This document shows positions 8,854 through 16,816 of a DNA stretch of 64,000 bases, one piece after another. Numbering within the stretch: position 1 is the first letter of the stretch; every line of letters begins with the position of its first letter. A program made the translations under genes and the position numbers. The DNA comes from Winogradskyella eximia. Lineage in GTDB: Bacteria; Bacteroidota; Bacteroidia; Flavobacteriales; Flavobacteriaceae. The notes below the pieces were generated by a model that saw only the letters and a program-made list of their open reading frames with translations, did no database searches and was not told the DNA's origin. The stretch spans positions 253,587 to 317,586 of the forward strand of contig NZ_QRDV01000004.1 in the NCBI RefSeq assembly GCF_003386165.1, in the 5' to 3' direction.

Positions 8854-9069
8854 TTACAACTCATAAGCGTTATTATTTACAAAGAACACAGCGTTCACTA
8901 AAAAGAGTTTTCCATTTTTCCAGAAGCTTCTAAAAAGCGTGTTGCTTACCATGTAAATAAAATTACCGGCTCCTATTTGATCTTCTTCAAATCCTAAAGT
9001 GTCGTAAAATGTTTGTGAGGTTTTTATATCCTTTACCGCAAGGCTTATTGAAAATGATCTTAGTTTCAT
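8854..9069 (-). pseudogene. Chimeric remnant: VOC N-terminus fused to M14 peptidase C-terminus
   Basis: A 71-codon ORF. Residues 1-27 ([20 protein letters not shown], then FYDTLGF) match the start of the VOC protein at 6259-6630 with few changes. Residues 28-71 (from EEDQIGAGNFIYMVSNTLFR to NAVFFVNNNAYEL) match the last 42-44 residues of the M14 peptidase at 12446-14926. Homology continues outside the ORF on both sides: the downstream DNA matches the M14 downstream region and the upstream 32 bp match the VOC upstream region. This is the junction of a tandem duplication whose unit ran from inside the VOC gene to inside the M14 gene. Neither catalytic domain is complete, so a function is unlikely. 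Confidence 0.88.
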
Positions 9070-9147
9070 AATTTAGAGTTTAAGTTAGTACTTAAAGGTC
9101 TTTTTGTAACTGAGTGGTTAAATTCTAAGATAATTTGTGGTTCGTTT

Positions 9148-9276
9148 AACGTTGTTGTATATGGTTTGTTGCGTGGTTTAGCACGTAATTTAGCAAATAA
9201 AAACCGAATAGAAAATCCGCGAGGATTTTCGTAAGTAGGCTAGAACTAGCAATAAATTATATACGTTGTTGGCAAA
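9148..9276. repeat. att-like palindromic repeat A3
   Basis: Left arm GTATATGGTTTGTTGCGTGG, apex hairpin GAAAATCCGCGAGGATTTTC, right arm GCAATAAATTATATACGTTG. The left core TTCGTTTAAC (9141-9150) is the perfect complement of GTTAAACGAA at 8751-8760 and fits the canonical RYYYAAC. The right core GTTGGCAAA (9268-9276) matches TTTGCCAA at 12295-12302. Nearly identical to A5 at 62738, more than 53 kb away. Confidence 0.88.
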
Positions 9277-9283
9277 TCGTTTT

Positions 9284-9889
9284 TTATTTCACGTATTCTA
9301 ATTGCTCTCTCATTGTTGAAAAGAATCCTTGAAACCATTTAATCATTTTCGCATTATCGTTTATTAAATGAATATGTCCGTCATCATTCATCCAGTTACC
9401 ATTCATTGGAAAGTGAATTTTATTTATATCGATAATTTTTGACTTTTCTTCATTTAAAATTATTGCGGCGAAACCTTCTTCTTCATCCTCTTCTATCAAT
9501 TCTGTAAAAGTGTTTTCAATTGCTTGGTTAGAGGTAATATGCCAATGTGGCTGTGGATGTTTTTCGTTAGGATTATTATAATCATCCCATTCTGCACGAA
9601 ATAATTGATTCTTTTTATTGTCGCTAGCATCTCCTTGAAAAATGGAAATTGTTATGAAAGAATTTTTATCTTCGAATCGGATTTCTAAATAAACCCAATA
9701 TTCATCGAACCATTTTAATACTGAAACTTCTGAACCATAATTTTTATAATTATTTAATGCTTTAGAAATGTTGTTTCCCTTTAATTCAAATCGGTTTGCT
9801 TTTGAAAGATGTAAAAAGAAAGTAGATTCTAAAAAAAAAGACTTACAGCTTTTATTAATTTCTTCTATGAATTTTAATTGCTCTATCAT
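9284..9889 (-). CDS. Unknown protein paired with a DNA methyltransferase
   Basis: A 201-aa soluble protein I do not recognise. It starts 9 bp after the stop of the methyltransferase gene, so the two are surely co-transcribed. Visible features are a helical N-terminus (MIEQLKFIEEINKSCKSFFL), a beta-rich centre with WFDEYWVYLEIRFEDKNSF, a histidine cluster HPQPHWHI at about residue 111 and an acidic stretch ELIEEDEEEGFAA. Pairing with a methyltransferase suggests a restriction, specificity or regulatory partner, but I see no PD-(D/E)xK, HNH or GIY-YIG motif. Both genes lie in one cassette bounded by GTTGGCAAA and TTTGCCAA. Confidence 0.72.
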   Translation of the reverse strand: MIEQLKFIEEINKSCKSFFLESTFFLHLSKANRFELKGNNISKALNNYKNYGSEVSVLKWFDEYWVYLEIRFEDKNSFITISIFQGDASDNKKNQLFRAEWDDYNNPNEKHPQPHWHITSNQAIENTFTELIEEDEEEGFAAIILNEEKSKIIDINKIHFPMNGNWMNDDGHIHLINDNAKMIKWFQGFFSTMREQLEYVK

Positions 9890-9898
9890 AGAATGGAT

Positions 9899-12229
9899 TT
9901 AAGTATTTGGATAGAAGTATTTTTCTAAAATATTATCAGATATAGTTTTAGTATATATATTTCCTTCTGAAAGTTCTTTTCCAATTTCAACTAACCTTTG
10001 ATATCCATCGGAATTTTTGACATCATCTAAATTTACGTTTGGTATAGGTATATCTTTTGTGTATTTTTTACCCAAATCCCAACCAGAAAGTAATTCTTTA
10101 GAATAAATAGATAATAGATTATCAAAGAAAGAGCTTGAGAAAACTGCTAAATAGAAATAATAGTCTTTTTCACTAAATTCTTTTTTAGGAATCCAAGCAT
10201 TCCCTCTTTCAACAACAAAGCCACCTTGTGAATCAATTGCAAAAGAACCTGATTTTCCAAATTCAGCGGAAATTAATTTTCGAGTAGGTTTTCTTAACCA
10301 AGCTCTATGCTCACTTAAATGCCACCAATTTGAATCATCTTTTCTTGCTCTATTTGATAATTCTGCTTTGGAATGTAATATGTTGTTATAAAATGAAGGA
10401 ACCTTTTCTTCAAATTCTTCTTCTGTTTGTATTTTTATACCATCTTCTCCATATGGATACCACACGTAACTAGTAATTTGAAGTTTTCCATTTATAAATG
10501 AATCATTTTCTGTTGAAGGTCTAAAATACTCTTTTTCCTCTTCAGGTAAATTAGAATATTCATTGACTGATATTTTAAAAACTTTATTATTACCTGTTCG
10601 TATCCCTTGTTTAACGTTGAAAATGTCAATAACTCTTGAGAGCCTTTTTTCAACCACAAATCTCTCAATACCTTTGAAAAGATTATGATTTTTTATTGAG
10701 ATTGGTGTCCAACTTTCTTTTAATATTGGAAATGAAATAGGTTGGTAGATACTAAAATTAGGTTTGTCTAAAGTAACTTGGTTATTATAAGTTGTCTTTC
10801 TAAAATCGCGTAAAGCTTCTTGGGCAACTCCTTTTTCATTTCTCGTCCATATAATAGTTGGTATATGGTTAGTTTTAGGTTTTTTTCCAATTATAAAACT
10901 AACATCTGTTAATGCATCTTCAAAAATAAAATTTCCTAATTTACCTAGTAGTTTTATGTCTACTAAATCGTTGGTGTCAGTACGTAATTTTGAGTAAGAA
11001 TCTAAAGTAAGTATTGAAGATGGTATAACGCATCCAATAACACCATTTTCATTAAGATGATTTAATGCCTTGTAGAAAAAAGCACTAGCTTGATTGGGTT
11101 TTTTACCAATAAAACTATTACCCAAGGCTTGACGAACTGCATCTCTGTTTTCTTTATTATTTAGCAAATCCCATGAGGAAAATGGTGGATTCATTAGGAT
11201 TAAATCAAAATCATTATCCCAATCTTCCAACAAAGAATCACCGACTAATTTTAAGCTAAAATCTAATCTGTCCTGCCAAATAGTTCTTTTTTCATAGGTA
11301 AGTAAAAATCTTGAGGTATTAATTGCAGTTTCTGAAACATCCCAACCTAAAATTTCTACATTACCTTGGAAATCTAGCTCAATTAATTGTTTTAATACTT
11401 CAACTAAAAATTCAGATGAACCACAAGCTGGGTCAAGTATCTTTAATTTATCCGTTTGTAAATTTATGTTTCTTAATGAATTCTCAACAATAGTCCTAGA
11501 TAAGAATGGTGGTGTGTAATGAATGCTAGAATATAAATTTGTTTTAGTACTTAAAGAACTTGATGAACCACCAAATAAGTCTCTTTGTGGATTGAAAAAT
11601 AAAACTTCTTTTTGGGCTTCTTGAAATAAGATTCCGGCAGAATGTCTAATTATCAAATCAAGTTCTGGTTTAACGTTTGAAATTCCATTTTGGATTTGGT
11701 CAATATAATAATCAAATCCATCTGGTATAACTAAATTTTCAAGTCCCCATTTTTCAGTATTAATATTATGGACATCATCTTCCAAGCTGGTTAATAACCC
11801 AAAAAGTAAATTTAAGGCTTCTACTGGATTAGATTTTTCAAAAGTTAAGTTTCTAAATTGTCGAAAAATATCAATAACAAAAGGGACTAAATCGTTAGAT
11901 GATTTATAACTTTTTGATAATAAATAATTATAAAATTTATTAAAATTTTCAGAAACAATTTTATGTGAAACTGTTTCAGTTTTATCATTTAACCAATTGT
12001 GTATTTGAACATTATCATCTTTTACAATGAGAAAGTTTTTTGTGCTACTTGACCATGATTTGGAATAAAGGTCAATATTTTCAATTTCTAAATTTGCTGT
12101 TTGTAGGCAAAAATCTCCATTTCCACCATTTAACATCATATGACCTCCATTATCACTTAAAGGGTTAAGATGTACAGGAAGTAGACCTAGTTGTTGTTTC
12201 CAAACTTGTATGTCAAATAGGTTTTTCAT
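9899..12229 (-). CDS. N6-adenine DNA methyltransferase (Eco57I/class I SAM-dependent type)
   Basis: A 776-aa enzyme that methylates adenine in DNA. The SAM-binding motif I is LKILDPACGSSEFLVEVL at about residue 265 and the catalytic motif IV is NPPF at about residue 345 (DLILMNPPFSSWDLL). The N-terminal about 240 residues are of unknown fold, and the C-terminal about 280 residues resemble the target-recognition part of large single-chain methyltransferases (for example the SAEFGKSGSFAIDSQGGFVVERGNAWIP stretch split around residues 660-690). I see no N-terminal PD-(D/E)xK signature, so a self-contained type IIG restriction activity is not supported. It lies in a cassette with a 201-aa partner gene, in a region bounded by repeats, and is probably a mobile methylation or defence module. 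Confidence 0.87.
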   Translation of the reverse strand: MKNLFDIQVWKQQLGLLPVHLNPLSDNGGHMMLNGGNGDFCLQTANLEIENIDLYSKSWSSSTKNFLIVKDDNVQIHNWLNDKTETVSHKIVSENFNKFYNYLLSKSYKSSNDLVPFVIDIFRQFRNLTFEKSNPVEALNLLFGLLTSLEDDVHNINTEKWGLENLVIPDGFDYYIDQIQNGISNVKPELDLIIRHSAGILFQEAQKEVLFFNPQRDLFGGSSSSLSTKTNLYSSIHYTPPFLSRTIVENSLRNINLQTDKLKILDPACGSSEFLVEVLKQLIELDFQGNVEILGWDVSETAINTSRFLLTYEKRTIWQDRLDFSLKLVGDSLLEDWDNDFDLILMNPPFSSWDLLNNKENRDAVRQALGNSFIGKKPNQASAFFYKALNHLNENGVIGCVIPSSILTLDSYSKLRTDTNDLVDIKLLGKLGNFIFEDALTDVSFIIGKKPKTNHIPTIIWTRNEKGVAQEALRDFRKTTYNNQVTLDKPNFSIYQPISFPILKESWTPISIKNHNLFKGIERFVVEKRLSRVIDIFNVKQGIRTGNNKVFKISVNEYSNLPEEEKEYFRPSTENDSFINGKLQITSYVWYPYGEDGIKIQTEEEFEEKVPSFYNNILHSKAELSNRARKDDSNWWHLSEHRAWLRKPTRKLISAEFGKSGSFAIDSQGGFVVERGNAWIPKKEFSEKDYYFYLAVFSSSFFDNLLSIYSKELLSGWDLGKKYTKDIPIPNVNLDDVKNSDGYQRLVEIGKELSEGNIYTKTISDNILEKYFYPNT

Positions 12230-12300
12230 TCGGAAACAAAAATATAATTAATTTTTAGCTATATGATAATTATTTGAGGTGTTTTTTCAAAATGTTTGCC

Positions 12301-12412
12301 AATGTCTCGCGGATATAAAAGCGTTTCAAAGTTTTATATCCAACGTTAAACGAAGGTAGTTTTTTTGAGATTTAAAGTCAAGTGACTCACTCTTAATTAT
12401 CTAGTTTTTTAT
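12301..12412. repeat. Short att-like hairpin plus conserved tail, copy B3
   Basis: Third copy of the direct repeat: AATGTCTCGCGGATATAAAA, the pairing arm TTTTATATCCAACG, core GTTAAACGAA (12345-12354), then the conserved tail to TTTTTTAT. It abuts the downstream region of the M14 peptidase gene. Confidence 0.8.
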
Positions 12413-12445
12413 CAGCAATTGTTAATAAAGTAAAACAAGAGTTTA

Positions 12446-14926
12446 TTACAACTCATAAGCGTTATTATTTACAAAGAACACAGCGTTCACTAAAAAGAGT
12501 TTTCCATTTTCCCAGAAACTTCTAAAAAGCGTGTTATCTACCATGTAAATAAAACTACCGCTTCCCATGGGTTCTTCGCCAAATACTAAGGTTTGGTCTA
12601 ATGCTTTTAAAGCCTGTTGGCCTGCAAAACCAGAAAACACTTTGGTGTCATTTAAGTATGCCACGTTATAGCCGTTTTCTAATATATTGTATGCAGAGCT
12701 TCCTAATTTAAGCGTGAAATACTGATCGCTGTAACCAAATGCCATAGGATGCGTTGCATCTACTTTGGTATTAAAAATGGCTCCTGTAATAAGGTGATTG
12801 CTATACTCGCGTTCGCGATCTGCATAAGCCGTTAGGTTTTCTTTTTGGTCTTCATCTTCAGGTGTTTTAGTACTCAGGCTAAAGCCTTCTTTACCTGCAA
12901 AACTTCGCAATGCACCATCTATAGCAATTACTTTTCCGCCAGATTTTACCCAATCTTTTAGTTTAGTTAAGTTGTTTTCAGTGAACACTTTTCCGTAATA
13001 GCCATTTGGCAGAATTAATACATTGTATTTGTTTAAATTGGTTTTGCTAAAATCATCCGTATTTATAGAGGTCAACGGATAGTGTAATTGTTGCTCAAAG
13101 AAATGCCATAGTTCACCATAGCTTAAAGACGATGTGCCTTCTCCAGAAAGAATAGCCACCTTTTGTTTGTTTACTAATTTAATATCTGGTGAGCCCATAT
13201 CTGGAGTGCTTTGTGAAAATCCAGAATTAATTGCTGTTAAAGGTTGTGCATGCTCTTGTGCAATGGTATTTAATTTTGAAACCATTTTTTCAATATGCTT
13301 ATTGTCGCCTTTGGTGATGATGAGTGACCCACGTTCAAATTTGGTGTTGTTAGAAGTGAATGGTTTCTCGGTAAACCTTACTTTAAAATCTTGCTTTAAT
13401 AGTTCGGCTAAAAACTGAGCGTCTTCCATAGAATTCCACTTGCTTACATAGCCATAAGCATCGTTTAAAGTTTGTAATGCTTTACGACTCGCTAATTTAT
13501 TGCTGCTAACATTAGCCGTTGTTGCAATAGCATCTAATCCATAGGCATAAGGCAGTGACCAAGCCGTAATATCGTAAGTTAAAGAATCTGAAAGTTTGGT
13601 GTTTGGTTCAAATAATACCTTTACCATTTTACCTTTAGGCTGATTGCTATGCACCACTACCGCATTTGCATCTACATTAAAACTACCTTGTTTTCCTGTG
13701 GCATAATGGTAACCAGAAACCTTAGTACTTGTCGCATTTTCGAAAGCAATATGGTGTTTGTTTAAAAGCGTTTTTAGGCTATTCAATTTATCTTCATTGC
13801 CTTTTAAGACGTAGCTTTTGTATTTTAAGTTGGTATTATTAAAGAATTTACCAAACTCAGTATTTAATTGTTTTGCATTTTTTGATGCCATTTCAACCGT
13901 AGAAATTCCTGTGGTTGTATGGTGTGTTAAGCGTTCTACTAATGTTAACACATGGCCTTCGTCATTCAAAATGCCTAAACCAGCCATACCGTGACCACCT
14001 TGCTCATAAGTCATTCCCATGGCTCCCATAAACGTTGGGTAGGTGTCTCCATAACTTGGATACAATAAATCGAAACGTTCTCTGGTAAAGAATAGCCAAC
14101 CTTCTTTGTCAAAATACTTAGCGTGATTTTGTCCTATTTGTGTTTGAAAATCGCGTTGCCAATCTGTAATGATTTCATGAAACGGTTCTGCTGCAGGTGC
14201 AAAATAGTAAGGCTCGTTAATGCCTTGCTCATGAAAATCGACATGCACATGAGGCATCCATTTGTTATAAACTTCTAAACGTTGTTGTGTTTCTACTTGT
14301 GTTGCCCAAACCCAATCTCTATTTAAATCAAAGAGGTAATGATTTGGTCGTCCGGCTGGCCAAGGTTCGTTGTGTTCGCTAGCTTGTTTGTCAACATCAT
14401 ATGGTTCACTTTTTGTTCTGTTATACCAATTTACATAACGATCGCGACCATCAGGATTGACGCTTGGGTCAATAATTACAACCGTGTTTTTAAGTAATTC
14501 TTGTTGCTCAGTTAGTAATTTATATAAGGTAAGCATGGACGCTTCAGAACTCGAAGCTTCATTACCATGTACATTATAACTTAACCAAACAATGGCAATA
14601 TCTGTTGCTGTTGGTTCGCCTTCTAATAAACCTGCATTTTTTAAATTGTTTTCTCTAATAGTTTCGAGTTGCTTCATATTAGCTTCACTCGTTACAAAAG
14701 CCACATACAAATCTCTACGCTCGTTGGTTTTTCCGTAGTTTTCTAATTTTACTTGATGAGGTGCTGCTTTTTCAACGGCTTTAAAATAATCAATAACCTG
14801 ATGATTTCTGCTAAATTGTGTACCAATATCATAACCTAAAAAGTCCGTTGGAGATGGAATGGTTTGAGCTGATGTTAAGGATAGACTGCCAAAAACGACA
14901 AAAAGCGCTAAGATGAATTTTTGCAT
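12446..14926 (-). CDS. Secreted M14 family zinc carboxypeptidase
   Basis: An 826-aa exported metallopeptidase. Signal peptide MQKFILALFVVFGSLSLTSA with cleavage before Gln21. The M14 domain covers about residues 30-340. The zinc-binding H-x-x-E is HGNE at about residue 119 (LSYNVHGNEASSSEASML), the substrate-binding NPDGRDRY and RDW segments follow (DLNRDWVWATQVETQQRL), and the third zinc ligand is in HVHVDFHEQGINEPYYF. The remaining about 480 residues include a glutamine amidotransferase-like fold segment (KYNVLILPNGYYG; WVKSGGKVIAIDGALRSFAG) seen in large Bacteroidota M14 enzymes. Its last about 42 codons are duplicated in the chimeric ORF at 8854-9069. Confidence 0.92.
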   Translation of the reverse strand: MQKFILALFVVFGSLSLTSAQTIPSPTDFLGYDIGTQFSRNHQVIDYFKAVEKAAPHQVKLENYGKTNERRDLYVAFVTSEANMKQLETIRENNLKNAGLLEGEPTATDIAIVWLSYNVHGNEASSSEASMLTLYKLLTEQQELLKNTVVIIDPSVNPDGRDRYVNWYNRTKSEPYDVDKQASEHNEPWPAGRPNHYLFDLNRDWVWATQVETQQRLEVYNKWMPHVHVDFHEQGINEPYYFAPAAEPFHEIITDWQRDFQTQIGQNHAKYFDKEGWLFFTRERFDLLYPSYGDTYPTFMGAMGMTYEQGGHGMAGLGILNDEGHVLTLVERLTHHTTTGISTVEMASKNAKQLNTEFGKFFNNTNLKYKSYVLKGNEDKLNSLKTLLNKHHIAFENATSTKVSGYHYATGKQGSFNVDANAVVVHSNQPKGKMVKVLFEPNTKLSDSLTYDITAWSLPYAYGLDAIATTANVSSNKLASRKALQTLNDAYGYVSKWNSMEDAQFLAELLKQDFKVRFTEKPFTSNNTKFERGSLIITKGDNKHIEKMVSKLNTIAQEHAQPLTAINSGFSQSTPDMGSPDIKLVNKQKVAILSGEGTSSLSYGELWHFFEQQLHYPLTSINTDDFSKTNLNKYNVLILPNGYYGKVFTENNLTKLKDWVKSGGKVIAIDGALRSFAGKEGFSLSTKTPEDEDQKENLTAYADREREYSNHLITGAIFNTKVDATHPMAFGYSDQYFTLKLGSSAYNILENGYNVAYLNDTKVFSGFAGQQALKALDQTLVFGEEPMGSGSFIYMVDNTLFRSFWENGKLFLVNAVFFVNNNAYEL

Positions 14927-15063
14927 TTAATTTAAAATTAAGGTTGTAAGCTAGTAAAGATAGTTAGTGCAATTGAATTAACTAAAAATTAGCAGATAAA
15001 AAATTGAAGAGTCTTATCTTTATGCCATAAATATTGTCAGTTATAATACAATTATAAAAATAA

Positions 15064-15178
15064 CGTCCGTTCGAGTGAATTCTATGATTGCAATGCATAG
15101 AATTTGTATAGAGAACTTTAATTTCAATTAAGGATAAGTTCTCGATACGATTTTAAAAGAAAATCACTCGAACTGACG
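15064..15178. repeat. Interspersed palindromic repeat, copy 1
   Basis: Starts CGTCCGTTCGAGTGA and ends TCACTCGAACTGACG, which are inverted copies of each other (14 of 15). Inside lie the second conserved words GAGAAC and GTTCTCGATA. It sits in the 276-bp divergent gap between the M14 gene and bshC. Four more copies occur in the window. Confidence 0.85.
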
Positions 15179-15202
15179 TAGAATAGAAATTTTGATTTTT
15201 AA

Positions 15203-16813
15203 ATGAATTCCAGACCAACCACCAACTATATTCCGTTTAAGGAAACCAATTATTTTTCGGATTTTATATGCGATTATCTCGCAGAAAAAGAAGAGTTAAA
15301 AGAATTCTACCATCGTTTTCCTAAGTTGGAAAATTTTGAAGCACAGATAAAAGAAAAAGGTTTGTCTGTTAGAGCGCAGTCTAGAACTATTCTCGCAGAA
15401 ACTTTAAAGCAGCAATATAAAAACATAGCGACTTCAGAGCTAACAGCAGAACATATTGAACGTCTAAATCTTGAAAATACCTTCACGATTACTACAGGTC
15501 ATCAATTAAACTTATTTACAGGACCATTGTATTTTCTGTACAAGATTATTTCTACTATAAACCTAGCAAAGCAATTACAAATAGCATATCCGGAGTACAA
15601 TTTTGTGCCTATGTATTGGATGGCTTCTGAGGATCATGATTTTGAAGAAATCAATTATTTCAATTTTAAAGGCAAAAAGATTCAGTGGAATTCTGAGCAA
15701 ACGGGAGCTGTTGGTCATTTTAATACCGAAGGTTTAGATGAAGTATTCGACGTCATTTCTTTAGAATTTGGAGGTGGAAAAAATGCAGAACAACTAAAAA
15801 CATGGTTTAAAGAAGGGTATCTTAAACATCATAATTTAGCAGATGCTACACTTTATTTGGCTAACGCATTATTTGGAGAACATGGTTTAGTGATTATAGA
15901 TGCAGATGATAGAGAGCTGAAACGTTTGTTTATTCCGCAGATGAAACAAGAAATGCTAGAACAAACAGCATTTAAAACCGTTTCTGAAACCAATAAGAAA
16001 TTAGAAGATTTAGAATTAAAGATTCAGGTAAATCCGAGAGAAATCAACCTCTTTTATATTAAAGATGGTTTACGCGAGCGTATTGTAGAAAGTGATGGAG
16101 TGTATTCGGTACTAGATACTGATATTTCTTGGAGCAAGAGTGAGCTACTAGATCATCTTGATGAATTTCCGGAGCGATTTTCGCCAAACGTGATTATGCG
16201 ACCTTTATATCAAGAAGTGATTCTACCAAACCTCTGTTACATTGGTGGAGGTGGAGAAATGATTTATTGGTTACAATTAAAATCTAATTTTGAAGCGCAG
16301 AACGTTACATTTCCGATGTTGTTATTACGAAATTCGGCCTTAATAAAAACGACTAAACAAGCCGAAAAGCTTCAAAAATTACATATTTCGGATAACGATT
16401 TGTTCTTAGATAGACATTCGTTTATTAATAAAAAGGTTAGAAAAATATCGAATATAGATATTGACTTTTCAGAGCAAATTCAACATTTAGAAACCCAGTT
16501 TAAAGGCTTGTATGATTTAGCAGAACAGACTGATAAATCTTTTGTTGGTGCTGTAAAAGCCCAAGAAGTCAAACAATTAAAAGGCTTAAAACATCTTGAA
16601 AAACGATTGTTAACAGCCCAAAAACGGAAATTAGCAGACCAAATTAGTCGTTGTACAGAATTGCAAGAACAATTGTTTCCTAATCAAAGTTTACAAGAAC
16701 GAAACACTAATTTTTCGGAATTGTATTTAGAATTTGGTGAGGATTTAATTCCAGAATTACTAAAAGCCTTAGAACCACTAAAAGGTGAGTTCTTAATCCT
16801 AAATTTAAAATAG
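15203..16813 (+). CDS. bshC: Bacillithiol biosynthesis cysteine-adding enzyme BshC
   Basis: A 536-aa protein of the BshC family, which performs the last step of bacillithiol synthesis (joining cysteine to glucosamine-malate). Diagnostic segments are TGHQLNLFTGPLYFLYKI at about residue 100, the MYWMASEDHDFEEINYF stretch at about 138, and VIMRPLYQEVILPNLCYIGG at about 330. A C-terminal coiled-coil stretch (LKGLKHLEKRLLTAQKRKLA) is typical. The length is that of the family. The next gene starts 3 bp after its stop, so the pair is translationally close. Bacillithiol is a known low-molecular-weight thiol in Bacteroidota. Confidence 0.95.
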   Translation: MNSRPTTNYIPFKETNYFSDFICDYLAEKEELKEFYHRFPKLENFEAQIKEKGLSVRAQSRTILAETLKQQYKNIATSELTAEHIERLNLENTFTITTGHQLNLFTGPLYFLYKIISTINLAKQLQIAYPEYNFVPMYWMASEDHDFEEINYFNFKGKKIQWNSEQTGAVGHFNTEGLDEVFDVISLEFGGGKNAEQLKTWFKEGYLKHHNLADATLYLANALFGEHGLVIIDADDRELKRLFIPQMKQEMLEQTAFKTVSETNKKLEDLELKIQVNPREINLFYIKDGLRERIVESDGVYSVLDTDISWSKSELLDHLDEFPERFSPNVIMRPLYQEVILPNLCYIGGGGEMIYWLQLKSNFEAQNVTFPMLLLRNSALIKTTKQAEKLQKLHISDNDLFLDRHSFINKKVRKISNIDIDFSEQIQHLETQFKGLYDLAEQTDKSFVGAVKAQEVKQLKGLKHLEKRLLTAQKRKLADQISRCTELQEQLFPNQSLQERNTNFSELYLEFGEDLIPELLKALEPLKGEFLILNLK

Positions 16814-16816
16814 TCA

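Noticed and set aside
9899..12229. Self-contained type IIG restriction-methylation enzyme
   Set aside because: The methyltransferase motifs are clear, but I cannot find a PD-(D/E)xK nuclease signature in the N-terminal part.
6969..12412. Repeats read as a CRISPR array
   Set aside because: Repeats are about 105-160 bp, palindromic over their whole length and separated by whole genes; there are no short uniform spacers and no cas genes.
6969..12412. Repeats read as ends of a simple composite transposon
   Set aside because: Each gene has its own pair of matched ends, the ends differ between genes, and there is no transposase or target duplication in this region.
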